A stretch of 47,159 nucleotides of DNA from Gammaproteobacteria bacterium (GTDB lineage: Bacteria > Pseudomonadota > Gammaproteobacteria > Chromatiales > Chromatiaceae), in the NCBI GenBank assembly GCA_030065815.1, contig JASJCU010000028.1:1-47159 (forward strand), in the 5' to 3' direction. The notes beneath the pieces are model-generated. The model saw only the letters and a list, made by a program, of their open reading frames with translations, was not told where the DNA came from and searched no databases. Positions within the stretch are counted from its first letter, which is position 1. Each line of letters starts with the position of its first letter. Shown here piece after piece: positions 1 through 8,461 of this stretch. The translations under genes and the position numbers were made by a program.

Positions 1-78
1 CGCGTCCGCCGGCCCCGCAGAAGCCGGCATTCGACATGGCGCGTCCGCCGGCCCCGCAGAAGCCGGCATTCGACATGG
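1..78 (+). repeat. 39-bp exact tandem repeat, two copies
   Basis: Positions 1-39 and 40-78 are identical, and a third, diverged copy begins at 79. Each unit encodes 13 residues, so the reading frame is kept. The array continues to the window edge and may be longer outside. Confidence 0.9.
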
Positions 79-422
79 CGCGTCCGCAGGCGCCGGAAAA
101 GCCGAACATGGAGATCGCCAAGCCGCAGGCCCCGGAGCGGCCGCAGATGGACATCGCGATGCCGCAGCGCCCGGCCATGCCTGAGATGCCGAAGATGAAG
201 GCCGGCAACTGCGTCGGTCCGGCCGTCCGCCCGGTCGCGCTGGAGGCGCCGCAGGCACCTGAGGCACCGCAGATGCAGGCCTCGACCGACGAGGCCCTCG
301 CTGCGATGGAGGCCAAGAGCGCCGAGCGCCAGGCCGCGCTGCAGGCACGCATGGACGAGATGAAGGCCGCGATGCAGGCACGTCGCGCCGAGCTGCAGCA
401 GGGTAACTGCAAGCCGATGTAA
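3..422 (+). CDS. Pro/Met-rich 13-residue repeat protein (5' end outside window)
   Basis: The frame is open to the left edge, so the N-terminus is missing; the ATG at 36 lies inside a repeat and need not be the start. The visible N-terminal part is a 13-residue repeat of the form MARPPAPQKPAFD, twice exact and then drifting (MARPQAPEKPNME, IAKPQAPERPQMD). The C-terminal third is Ala/Glu/Met/Arg-rich and probably helical (MEAKSAERQAALQARMDEMK). Two GNC motifs, GNCVGP in the middle and GNCKPM at the very end, supply the only cysteines. A rho-independent terminator follows 35 bases after the stop, so the gene ends a transcript. I do not recognise the family. The low-complexity Pro/Met composition could suit a secreted or metal-binding protein, but that is a guess and no signal peptide is visible because the start is cut off. 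Confidence 0.6.
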   Translation, partial: RPPAPQKPAFDMARPPAPQKPAFDMARPQAPEKPNMEIAKPQAPERPQMDIAMPQRPAMPEMPKMKAGNCVGPAVRPVALEAPQAPEAPQMQASTDEALAAMEAKSAERQAALQARMDEMKAAMQARRAELQQGNCKPM

Positions 423-456
423 GCGATCGCGATTCGGTTCGCAGCGCGCAAGGCTA

Positions 457-485
457 CGCCCGGGTTCTACCCGGGCGTTTTTTTT
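457..485 (+). terminator. Rho-independent terminator
   Basis: A perfect 8-bp stem (CGCCCGGG at 457-464, CCCGGGCG at 470-477) with a 5-base loop TTCTA is followed directly by eight T residues (478-485). It ends the repeat-protein transcript and separates it from the next gene. Confidence 0.92.
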
Positions 486-537
486 GCCGTCGCAGTATCG
501 CGGCGGCCAAGCGCGGTGCGCCACGTATCATCGCGCG

Positions 538-951
538 ATGGACTGGACGCTCTTCTTCAGTGCGCTGCTGTCGGCGACCCTGCTGCCCGGCAGCTCGGAG
601 GCGCTGCTGCTGCTCAGGCTGCACGAGGGCGGCGATCCGCTGCGACTGGTCCTGGTCGCTACCGCCGGCAATCTGGCTGGCAGCCTGTTGACCTACGGCA
701 TCGGCCTCGGCGGCAACCGCGTACTGCACCGCGCGCGCTGGCTGCGCATCAGCGAGCGCGACCTGGCGCGTGCCGAGAGCGCATTTGCGCGCTGGGGGCG
801 GCCCAGCCTGCTGCTGGCGTGGTTGCCGGTGGTCGGTGACCCCTTGTGCCTGCTGGCCGGCCTGCTGCGGGTCCATTGGGCCTGGTTCCTGGTCCTGGTC
901 GGCGCCGGCAAGCTCGCCCGCTACACGGTGATCGCTGCGCTGGCAGTCTGA
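538..951 (+). CDS. YqaA/DedA-related small membrane protein
   Basis: A 137-residue hydrophobic protein. The frame is open further upstream, but the ATG at 538 begins the family-like start MDWTLFFSALLSATLLPG. It resembles the YqaA family, small relatives of DedA/SNARE-associated membrane proteins: an N-terminal LLPGSSEALLLL segment, a Gly-rich GNLAGSLLTYGIG helix, and a C-terminal part with GRPSLLLAWLPVVGDPLCLLAGLLR, where Gly-Asp-Pro is a typical family feature. About four membrane segments are expected, in the inner membrane. DedA relatives are linked to membrane homeostasis and lipid-carrier transport; what this member does is unknown. It stands alone between the upstream terminator and aceE. 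Confidence 0.75.
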   Translation: MDWTLFFSALLSATLLPGSSEALLLLRLHEGGDPLRLVLVATAGNLAGSLLTYGIGLGGNRVLHRARWLRISERDLARAESAFARWGRPSLLLAWLPVVGDPLCLLAGLLRVHWAWFLVLVGAGKLARYTVIAALAV

Positions 952-967
952 CCGTCGCGTCCTGTAT

Positions 968-1055
968 CGGCCCGTTGCCGTCAAAAAATAGGACAATCGC
1001 CCTACATAAGTGAACAGGTAACCGTTTGAAAAAAATCACATTATGAAATTTGCCT
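968..1055 (+). promoter_or_regulatory. AT-rich probable promoter region of the pyruvate dehydrogenase genes
   Basis: This stretch between yqaA-like and aceE is clearly more AT-rich than its surroundings (runs CAAAAAATAGG and TTTGAAAAAAATCACATTATG). A promoter for aceE is expected here, but I cannot pick a convincing -35/-10 pair, and I see no PdhR-type palindrome. Confidence 0.3.
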
Positions 1056-1160
1056 GGCGGCTTGTCGCACCGTCTGCTTTACTTGCGCCCCATCGCGGCA
1101 CGGTGCCGCATCGCGCGCCGACCGAATGCCCCTTCGTTACCTTCGCGGACAGACACAGAC

Positions 1161-3818
1161 ATGGCAGCCAAACCGGATCTCGATCCCCAGGAAACCCAGG
1201 AATGGCTCGAGGCGCTCGACGGCGTACTCGAGAACGAGGGTCCCGACCGCGCGCACTACCTGCTCGAGAAGCTGATCGACAAAGCGCGCCGCTCCGGCGC
1301 CTACCTGCCGTACAGCGCCAACACGGCCTACATCAATACCATCCCGGCCACGCGCCAGCCGCCGTTCCCCGGTGACCAGTCGATGGAGCGGCGCCTGCGC
1401 TCGTTCGTACGCTGGAACGCAATGGCGATGGTCGTGCAGGCCAACCGCATCGCGACCGAGCTCGGCGGCCACATCGCCAGCTTCGCGTCGAGCGCGACGC
1501 TGTTCGACGTCGGCTTCAACCATTTCTTTCGCGCAACCAACGACAACCAGGAAGGTGACCTGGTGTTCTTCCAGGGCCACTCGGCGCCGGGCGTCTATGC
1601 GCGCGCGTTCCTCGAGGGGCGGATCAGCGAGGAGCAGCTCAACAACTTCCGCCAGGAGGTCGACGGCCACGGCCTGTCGTCGTACCCGCACCCGTGGCTG
1701 ATGCCCAACTTCTGGCAGTTCCCGACCGTGTCGATGGGCCTCGGGCCGTTGATGGCGATCTACCAGGCGCGCTTCATGGCCTACCTGCGCGACCGCGGCC
1801 TGGCCAATCCCGGCGACCGCAAGGTCTGGGCGTTCATGGGCGATGGCGAGATGGACGAGCCCGAGTCGCTCGGCGCGATCTCGCTGGCCGCGCGCGAGCG
1901 CCTCGACAACCTGGTGTTCGTCGTCAACTGCAACCTGCAGCGCCTCGACGGCCCGGTGCGTGGCAACGGCAAGATCATCCAGGAGCTCGAGGCGGTGTTC
2001 CGCGGCGCCGGCTGGAACGTGATCAAGGTGATCTGGGGCGGCTACTGGGACCCGCTGCTGGCGCGTGACAAGGACGGCCTGTTGCTCAAGCGCATGGAGG
2101 AGGCCGTCGACGGTGACTACCAGTCTTACAAGGCGCACGGCGGCGCGTTCGTGCGCGAGCACTTCTTCGGCAAGTACCCGGAGCTCGCGGCGATGGTCGC
2201 CAACATGTCCGACGAGGACATCTGGCGCCTCAACCGCGGCGGTCACGACCCGATCAAGATCCACGCCGCGTATGCCGCGGCGATGGCGCACAAGGGCCAG
2301 CCGACCGTGATCCTGGCCAAGACCGTCAAGGGTTACGGCATGGGCGAGGCCGGCGAGGGCCAGAACATCACGCATTCGCAGAAGAAGATGGGCGAGGACG
2401 CGCTGCGCGCGTTCCGCGACCGCTTCAATATCCCGATCCCCGACGACCAGATCAGTTCCGCGCCGTTCTTCAAGCCGCCATCCGACAGCCCCGAGATGGC
2501 CTACCTGCACGAACGCCGCGGTGCGCTCGGTGGCTACATGCCGAGCCGGCGCAGCGCGGCCAAGCCGCTGACGATCCCGCCGCTGGAGACCTTCAAGGCG
2601 CTGCTCGACGGCAGCGGCGACCGCGAGATGTCGACGACGATGGCGTTCGTGCGCTTCCTGACCAGCCTGACCCGCGACAAGGCGATCGGCAAGTTCGTCG
2701 TACCGATCGTGCCCGACGAGGCGCGCACGTTCGGCATGGAGGGCATGTTCCGCCAGCTCGGCATCTATTCGTCGCTGGGCCAGCTGTACAAGCCGGTCGA
2801 TTCCGACCAGGTCATGTACTACCGCGAGGACAAGCAGGGCCAGATCCTGCAGGAGGGCATCAACGAGGCCGGCGCGATGTCGTCGTGGATGGCCGCGGCG
2901 ACGTCGTACAGCAACAACGGCGTGACGATGATCCCGTTCTACATCTACTACTCGATGTTCGGTTTCCAGCGCGTCGGCGACCTCGCCTGGGCGGCGGGTG
3001 ACATGCAGGCGCGCGGCTTCCTGCTCGGCGGCACCGCCGGGCGCACGACGCTGGCCGGCGAGGGCCTGCAACACCAGGACGGCCACAGTCACCTGCAGGC
3101 CGCGTTCATCCCCAACTGCCGCGCCTACGATCCGACGTTTGCGTACGAGCTGGCGGTGATCCTGCAAGACGGCATGACGAAGATGTACGAGGAGCAGCAC
3201 AACGTCTTCTACTACGTGACCGTGATGAACGAGAACTATGTCCAGCCGGCGATGCCCGACGGTGTCGAGGACGGCATCATCAAAGGCATGTACCTGTACC
3301 GCCAGGGCTCGCGCAAGAAGAAGCGCGTGCAGCTGCTCGGTTCGGGCACGATCCTGCGCGAGGTGATCGCCGCCGCGGCACTGCTCGAGGACGAGTGGAA
3401 CATCGCCGCCGACGTCTGGAGCGTGACCAGCTTCACCGAGCTGTACCGCGACGCCGCCGCTGCCGAACGCTGGAACATGCTGCACCCGATGGACAAGCCG
3501 CGGGTGCCGTACGTGAGCAAGACGCTGGCCAAGCAGAAGGGACCGCTGGTCGCCGCGACCGACTACATTCGCAGTTTTCCGGAACAGATCCGCCCGTATG
3601 TCGGCGATCGCGACTACGTCACGCTCGGCACCGACGGCTACGGACGCTCCGACATGCGATCGCAGCTGCGCAAGTTCTTCGAGGTCAATCGCCACTACGT
3701 GGTCGTCGCGGCGCTCAAGGCGCTCGCCGATGCCGGCGAGGTCGACAGCAGCCTCGTCGCGCAGGCGATCAAGGCCTACCGGATCGACCCCGACAAGCCC
3801 AACCCCGCAACTGTCTGA
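1161..3818 (+). CDS. aceE: Pyruvate dehydrogenase E1 component, homodimeric type
   Basis: Decarboxylates pyruvate on thiamine diphosphate (TPP) and reductively acetylates the lipoyl groups of AceF, in the cytoplasmic pyruvate dehydrogenase complex. The 885-residue length matches the AceE family (about 887). The frame is open from 1050, but the ATG at 1161 gives the usual AceE start (MAAKPDLDPQETQEWLEAL); no strong ribosome site precedes it. The TPP-binding motif begins GDGEMDEPES at residue 227 and ends NCNLQRLDGP about 30 residues later. Other family blocks are SYPHPWLMPNFWQFPTVSMG, the VKGYGMGEAGEGQNITH loop, and GLQHQDGHSHL in the second half. aceF follows 47 bases after the stop and lpd lies beyond it, the standard order. 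Confidence 0.97.
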   Translation: MAAKPDLDPQETQEWLEALDGVLENEGPDRAHYLLEKLIDKARRSGAYLPYSANTAYINTIPATRQPPFPGDQSMERRLRSFVRWNAMAMVVQANRIATELGGHIASFASSATLFDVGFNHFFRATNDNQEGDLVFFQGHSAPGVYARAFLEGRISEEQLNNFRQEVDGHGLSSYPHPWLMPNFWQFPTVSMGLGPLMAIYQARFMAYLRDRGLANPGDRKVWAFMGDGEMDEPESLGAISLAARERLDNLVFVVNCNLQRLDGPVRGNGKIIQELEAVFRGAGWNVIKVIWGGYWDPLLARDKDGLLLKRMEEAVDGDYQSYKAHGGAFVREHFFGKYPELAAMVANMSDEDIWRLNRGGHDPIKIHAAYAAAMAHKGQPTVILAKTVKGYGMGEAGEGQNITHSQKKMGEDALRAFRDRFNIPIPDDQISSAPFFKPPSDSPEMAYLHERRGALGGYMPSRRSAAKPLTIPPLETFKALLDGSGDREMSTTMAFVRFLTSLTRDKAIGKFVVPIVPDEARTFGMEGMFRQLGIYSSLGQLYKPVDSDQVMYYREDKQGQILQEGINEAGAMSSWMAAATSYSNNGVTMIPFYIYYSMFGFQRVGDLAWAAGDMQARGFLLGGTAGRTTLAGEGLQHQDGHSHLQAAFIPNCRAYDPTFAYELAVILQDGMTKMYEEQHNVFYYVTVMNENYVQPAMPDGVEDGIIKGMYLYRQGSRKKKRVQLLGSGTILREVIAAAALLEDEWNIAADVWSVTSFTELYRDAAAAERWNMLHPMDKPRVPYVSKTLAKQKGPLVAATDYIRSFPEQIRPYVGDRDYVTLGTDGYGRSDMRSQLRKFFEVNRHYVVVAALKALADAGEVDSSLVAQAIKAYRIDPDKPNPATV

Positions 3819-3865
3819 GTGACAGCCAGTACCCGCGACTCGGACGGTGATACGGAGACAAGCAC

Positions 3866-5566
3866 GTGGCACAGATGACTGACGTTTTGCTGCCGGACAT
3901 TGGCGATTTCCAGGACGTGGAGATCATCGAGGTACTGGTCAGACCCGGCGACCGGGTCGAGGCCGAGGATCCGCTGATCACGCTGGAGAGTGACAAGGCC
4001 AGCATGGAGATCCCGGCGCCGCGCGCCGGCGTGATCGGCGAGGTCAGGGTCGCCGTCGGCGACAAGGTCAACCAGGGCGATCTGATCGCGACGCTGGACA
4101 CCGGCGATGCGCCCAGCGACGGCGATGCCGGCGATGATCTCGCCGAGGCGGCGGAGATGCTCGAGGATGCCCCGGGCGCCGTCAGCGAGGGCGACGTGGA
4201 ACGGGCAGAACCGGCCGCCGCGCCGCCGCCGGCGCCCGCCGCGAGCGGCGACACGCGCCGCGTGCTGCTGCCGGATATCGGCGACTTCAAGGACGTCGAG
4301 ATCATCGAGCTGCTGGTCGCGGTCGGCGACACCGTCGAGGCCGAGCAGTCGCTGCTGACGCTGGAGAGCGACAAGGCGACGATGGAAATCCCGGCGCCGT
4401 TCGGCGGCACGGTCACGTCGCTCGACGTCGGTCTCGGCGACAAGGTCAACCAGGGCGACCCGATCGCGACCATCGAGACCGGCAACGCGGAACCCACGCC
4501 GGCGTCTGCCGATGGCGAGCCGACCGCGCCCGGCGCGGCCGCGTCGACGAGCGTCGCGCCTGCGGAGCCCGAGCCCGAGCCCGAACGCGCCGCGGGCGAG
4601 AAGCCGCAGCGGCGCCGCCCGGTTCCCGCGCGTCCCGCCGACGCGGCGCGCAGTGTCGCGCACGCCAGCCCGGGAGTGCGGCGGTTTGCGCGCGAACTCG
4701 GCGTCGACCTGCACCAGGTCAGCGGCTCCGGTCCGAAGGGCCGGATCACCAAGGAGGACGTGCAGGCCTTCGTCAAGCGTTCGCTGGCGGCGCGCGCCCC
4801 GACGGTGTCCGCGGCCATGGGCGGCGGCCTGCAGTTGCCGACGATGCCCGACGTGGACTACAGCAAGTTCGGCGAGATCGACGAGCAGGAACTTGGCCGC
4901 ATCAAGAAGCTCAGCGGCGCGCACCTGCACCGCAGTTGGCTGAACGTGCCGCACGTCACGCAGTTCGACGATGCCGACATCACCGAGCTCGAGGACTTCC
5001 GCAAGGCGCACAAGGACGAGGCGGCCAAGGCCGACGTCAAGCTGACCTTCATGCCGTTCCTGATGAAGGCGGTGTGCAAGGCGCTGGCCGCGTTCCCGCA
5101 GTTCAACAGCTCGCTGTCGGCCGATGGCGAGACGCTGATTGTGAAGAAGTACGTGCATATCGGTGTCGCGGTCGACACGCCGAACGGCCTGGTCGTACCG
5201 GTGATCCGCGACGTCGACCAGAAGGGGGTGTTCGGACTCGCCGCGGATCTTCGCGAGGTCAGTGCGAAGGCCCGCGCCGGCAAGCTCGCGCCCGGCGACA
5301 TGCAGGGCGGCTGCATCTCGATCTCCAGCCTGGGGGGCATCGGCGGCACCCAGTTCACGCCGATCGTCAATGCCCCCGAGGTCGCAATCCTCGGTGTCTC
5401 GCGCGCCGAGATGCGACCCAGGTGGGACGGCGAGGCGTTCCAGCCGCGACTGATCATGCCGTTCAGCCTGTCCTACGACCACCGGGTCATCGACGGTGCC
5501 GAGGGCGTGCGCTTCACGACCTATCTCGGCCGGATGCTCGGCGACATCCGTCGCCTGCTGCTGTGA
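3866..5566 (+). CDS. aceF: Dihydrolipoyllysine acetyltransferase (pyruvate dehydrogenase E2)
   Basis: Core of the pyruvate dehydrogenase complex; transfers acetyl from lipoyllysine to CoA. 566 residues. The GTG start at 3866 is preferred over the ATG at 3875 because GGAG at 3854-3857 sits 8 bases before it. Two lipoyl domains are present: residues about 4-80 with lipoyl-Lys44 in ESDKAS, and about 130-205 with Lys170 in ESDKAT, joined by Ala/Pro-rich linkers. A peripheral-subunit-binding domain follows at about 268-305 (ASPGVRRFARELGVDL, GPKGRITKEDV). The catalytic domain occupies about 330-566, with His539 and Asp543 in SYDHRVIDG. Many homologues also have two lipoyl domains. Only 47 bases separate it from aceE, so they should be co-transcribed. 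Confidence 0.97.
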   Translation: MAQMTDVLLPDIGDFQDVEIIEVLVRPGDRVEAEDPLITLESDKASMEIPAPRAGVIGEVRVAVGDKVNQGDLIATLDTGDAPSDGDAGDDLAEAAEMLEDAPGAVSEGDVERAEPAAAPPPAPAASGDTRRVLLPDIGDFKDVEIIELLVAVGDTVEAEQSLLTLESDKATMEIPAPFGGTVTSLDVGLGDKVNQGDPIATIETGNAEPTPASADGEPTAPGAAASTSVAPAEPEPEPERAAGEKPQRRRPVPARPADAARSVAHASPGVRRFARELGVDLHQVSGSGPKGRITKEDVQAFVKRSLAARAPTVSAAMGGGLQLPTMPDVDYSKFGEIDEQELGRIKKLSGAHLHRSWLNVPHVTQFDDADITELEDFRKAHKDEAAKADVKLTFMPFLMKAVCKALAAFPQFNSSLSADGETLIVKKYVHIGVAVDTPNGLVVPVIRDVDQKGVFGLAADLREVSAKARAGKLAPGDMQGGCISISSLGGIGGTQFTPIVNAPEVAILGVSRAEMRPRWDGEAFQPRLIMPFSLSYDHRVIDGAEGVRFTTYLGRMLGDIRRLLL

Positions 5567-5909
5567 TGCCCGGGCCCGGGTTCACGGTCTGGTCGGCCGG
5601 CCCGCAGGACCAAGGCCGCCGCGGCCGTCGTCGCTGGGGGCATGCTCCGGGTCGCGCTGCACCAGCGGCCGGGCCACTGGCGCCGGCGGCCATGGGCGTC
5701 GTCGACCAGGCGAAGCCGTAGTATTAGGGCTTCGTGATCCTGGCGTCGTCACGCGGGCGCCGCAGGCAATGCACAGCATTGACATCGTTGCCGTGCACCG
5801 GCGTGGTTTTGTTGCGTTAATCCGGGTCTGACAGCGTCAGTCGGGTCTGCTTTACTTGGCGGACGTGCCGGGTGAGAGCGAGAAGAAGCAGCGGGTTAGA
5901 GGAGCGTTT
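5567..5909. other. Intergenic region between aceF and lpd
   Basis: No supportable gene in 343 bases. A 7-bp hairpin (CGAAGCC at 5711-5717, GGCTTCG at 5728-5734) lacks a T-run, so it is not a clear terminator. A perfect -35-like TTGACA lies at 5779-5784, but no good -10 follows at normal spacing. The length leaves room for a separate lpd promoter. Confidence 0.4.
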
Positions 5910-7343
5910 ATGAGCAAGCAGGGTCAGGTAGCGGACATTCGTACCCAGGTGGTCGTGCTGGGCGCCGGTCCCGGTGGTTACACGGCGGCCTTCCGGGCGG
6001 CCGACCTCGGTCAGCAGGTCGTTCTCGTCGAGCGCTACCCGAGCCTCGGCGGCGTCTGTCTGAACGTCGGGTGCATCCCGTCCAAGGCCCTGCTGCATAC
6101 CGCCGAGGTGATCAACGAGGTCGCCGAACTCGAACACATGGGTGTGCGTTACACCAAGCCGAAGATCGACCTCGACACGATGCGCGCCGGCAAGGACAAG
6201 ACCGTCGGCAAGCTGACCGGCGGGCTTGCCGCGCTCGCCAAGCAGCGCAAGGTCCAGGTCGTGACCGGCGTCGGCAAGTTCGCCGACCCGAAACACATCG
6301 AGGTGCAGACGGCCGACGGCGTGACCCGGGTCGAGTTCGAGCACTGCATCATCGCCTGCGGCTCGCGCCCGGTCAGCATCCCCGGTTTTCCCAACGACGA
6401 TCCGCGCCTGATCACGTCGACCGGTGCGCTGGCGCTGGAAGACGTCCCGAAGAAGATGTTGATCGTCGGCGGCGGCATCATCGGCCTCGAGATGGCGACG
6501 GTCTACGCGACGCTGGGCAGCGAGATCGATATCGTCGAGCTGCAGGACGGCCTGATCCCGGGCTGCGACCGCGACCTGGTGCGGCCTCTGCAGAAGCGCC
6601 TCGAGAAACTGGTCAAGAGTATCCTGCTGAAGACCAAGGTCACCGAGATCAAGGCGCAGAAGAACGGCCTCAAGGTGTCGTTTGACGGTGCCAACGCGCC
6701 GGATGCCAAGATCTACGATCGCGTCCTGGTGGCGGTCGGGCGCAGCCCGAACGGCAAACTGATCAACGCCGAGGCCGCCGGCGTCGAGGTCGACGAGCGC
6801 GGCTTCATCCCGACCGACGCCAAGATGCGCACCAACGTGCCGCACATCTACGCGATCGGCGACGTCGTCGGCAACCCGATGCTCGCGCACAAGGCCACGC
6901 ACGAAGGCAAGGTCGCGGCCGAGGTGATCGCCGGGCTGCCGTCGCTGTTCGACCCGATGACGATCCCGTCGGTCGCCTATACCGACCCCGAGGTCGCGTG
7001 GATGGGCGTGACCGAGATCGAGGCCAAGGAAAAGGGCCTGCAGATCGAGAAGGGCGTGTTCCCGTGGGCCGCGTCCGGGCGGGCGCTCGGGATCGGCCGC
7101 GAGGAAGGCCTGACCAAGCTGATCTTCGATGCCAAGAGCAAGCGCCTGATCGGCGCCGGCATCGTCGGCCGCAGCGCCGGCGAGCTGATCGGCGAGACCG
7201 TGCTCGGCCTCGAGATGGGCGCCGATGCCGAAGACATCGGGCTGACGATCCATCCGCACCCGACGCTCAACGAGACCGTCTGCTTCGCTGCGGAGATGGC
7301 CGAAGGCACGATCACCGATCTGATGCCGCCGAAAAAGCGCTGA
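5910..7343 (+). CDS. lpdA: Dihydrolipoyl dehydrogenase (E3)
   Basis: Reoxidises dihydrolipoyl groups of 2-oxoacid dehydrogenase complexes with FAD and NAD+. 477 residues, normal for the family. The ATG at 5910 is chosen because AGAGGAG at 5898-5904 forms a good ribosome site; the frame is open upstream. The FAD-binding fold starts with GAGPGG at residues 18-23. The redox disulfide is Cys50-Cys55 in GGVCLNVGCIPSKALLH. The NAD-binding motif is VGGGIIGLEMA (about 185-195). The second FAD motif is IYAIGDVVGNPMLAHKA. The catalytic pair is His450 and Glu455 in HPTLNE near the C-terminus. It follows aceE-aceF but is 343 bases away, so it may have its own promoter and may also serve other complexes. 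Confidence 0.97.
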   Translation: MSKQGQVADIRTQVVVLGAGPGGYTAAFRAADLGQQVVLVERYPSLGGVCLNVGCIPSKALLHTAEVINEVAELEHMGVRYTKPKIDLDTMRAGKDKTVGKLTGGLAALAKQRKVQVVTGVGKFADPKHIEVQTADGVTRVEFEHCIIACGSRPVSIPGFPNDDPRLITSTGALALEDVPKKMLIVGGGIIGLEMATVYATLGSEIDIVELQDGLIPGCDRDLVRPLQKRLEKLVKSILLKTKVTEIKAQKNGLKVSFDGANAPDAKIYDRVLVAVGRSPNGKLINAEAAGVEVDERGFIPTDAKMRTNVPHIYAIGDVVGNPMLAHKATHEGKVAAEVIAGLPSLFDPMTIPSVAYTDPEVAWMGVTEIEAKEKGLQIEKGVFPWAASGRALGIGREEGLTKLIFDAKSKRLIGAGIVGRSAGELIGETVLGLEMGADAEDIGLTIHPHPTLNETVCFAAEMAEGTITDLMPPKKR

Positions 7344-7766
7344 TCCGCTGCCAGTTTTCTGCCCCGCCGGCCGATGACCACGGTGGGCTCGATGTTCCCT
7401 GCCAGCGCGGAGGGCATGTCATGCGCAACGGATCCAATGCGGTCGAGGTCGTGGCGTGTTCCTGTCGGGTCGCGTGTGCCGATGACGGCCACCTCGACGA
7501 TGCCGAACTGGCCATGCGGGAACGGCCGGTTCGCGAAGACGGACGGATCGACCACCGCGAACGTCCGGTTCTGCACAACATCTTAGAGCGTGCGCGGCGG
7601 CGCGGCGTTTCCGCTGACGTCGACGCCGGGATGACACGGTTCGCCATCGGGTGCGGTATCTGACGGCGCCGGCCATCGCCGATCCGCAGCGGGACGTTGC
7701 GGCGGCGTCGGGAGGTATCCGCCGCGCCTGCACCGACCACCTCTGCAACACAGGAAGGACGTCGCG
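7344..7766. other. Intergenic region between lpd and carbonic anhydrase
   Basis: No clear functional gene. On the minus strand, 7576 down to about 7344 reads as about 78 codons with a strongly G/C-biased third position (start MQNRTFAVVDPSVFANRPF), then runs on antisense into lpd. It might be a gene relic; I recognise no family and have not called it. The AGGAAGGA at 7752-7759 is the ribosome site of the next gene. Confidence 0.35.
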
Positions 7767-8411
7767 TTGCCGACCGACAAGCAAGACCAGCAAGCGCTCG
7801 ACCGCCTGCTCGAGAACAACGAGGTCTGGGCTGCCGCGATCAAGCGCGAAGACCCGGATTTCTTCACCCGCCTTTGCCAGCAGCAGGCACCGGAGTACCT
7901 GTGGATCGGCTGTTCCGACAGTCGCGTACCGGCCAACCAGATCGTTGCGCTGCCGCCCGGGGACCTGTTCGTGCATCGCAACATCGCCAACGTGGTCGTG
8001 CACACCGACCTCAACTGCCTGTCGGTGATCGAGTACGCGGTCGAGGTCCTGCGCGTCAAGCACATCATCGTCTGCGGCCACTACGGTTGCGGTGGGGTCA
8101 AGGCGGCCCTCGAGGACTGCGATCACGGTTTGATCGACAACTGGCTGCGGCATATCCGCGACGTCGGGCGATTCAATGCCAAGCGCCTCGATACGCTGCA
8201 CGGCGAGGCCCGGGTCGACGCGTTGTGTGAACTCAACGTCATCGAGCAGGTGCGTAATGTCAGCAACACGACGAGCGTCAAGCATGCCTGGCAGCGGGGC
8301 GCCGAACTGTCGGTGCATGGCATGATCTACAGCATCCGTGACGGCATCCTGCGCAGCCTGGTCAGCGATGTCACCAGTCCGCAGGCGATCGACGTCCCCG
8401 CCTGGGAGTGA
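7767..8411 (+). CDS. can: Beta-class carbonic anhydrase
   Basis: Interconverts CO2 and bicarbonate in the cytoplasm. 214 residues, typical for the Can clade. The start is a TTG at 7767, supported by AAGGA at 7755-7759 seven bases before it; no in-frame ATG fits. The zinc ligands are all present: Cys49 and Asp51 in the CSDSRV block, with Arg53 as the paired residue, and His105 and Cys108 in GHYGCGG. The HRNIAN block (70-75) and the long C-terminal VIEQVRNVSNTTSV helix are family features. The alpha/beta-hydrolase gene follows at 8462. In an autotroph it would feed CO2/bicarbonate supply, but nothing here shows that. Confidence 0.96.
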   Translation: MPTDKQDQQALDRLLENNEVWAAAIKREDPDFFTRLCQQQAPEYLWIGCSDSRVPANQIVALPPGDLFVHRNIANVVVHTDLNCLSVIEYAVEVLRVKHIIVCGHYGCGGVKAALEDCDHGLIDNWLRHIRDVGRFNAKRLDTLHGEARVDALCELNVIEQVRNVSNTTSVKHAWQRGAELSVHGMIYSIRDGILRSLVSDVTSPQAIDVPAWE

Positions 8412-8461
8412 GCGCCGGGACGTGCGACACTGCCGGGCCATCCCACTCGACGCCAGCAGTG

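Noticed and set aside
1137-3872. A 911-codon open frame antisense to aceE
   Set aside because: It mirrors the aceE codons, as expected on the opposite strand of a GC-rich gene, and shows no protein-like domain order.
3776-5482. Long antisense open frames across aceF, and similar ones across lpd, hemH, the kinase and the MacB-like genes
   Set aside because: All lie fully inside genes with clear family motifs on the other strand, and their composition is Arg/Ala/His-rich shadow sequence.
5779-5807. A sigma-70 promoter for lpd based on the perfect TTGACA
   Set aside because: No acceptable -10 at 16-18 bases; kept only as a remark in the intergenic entry.
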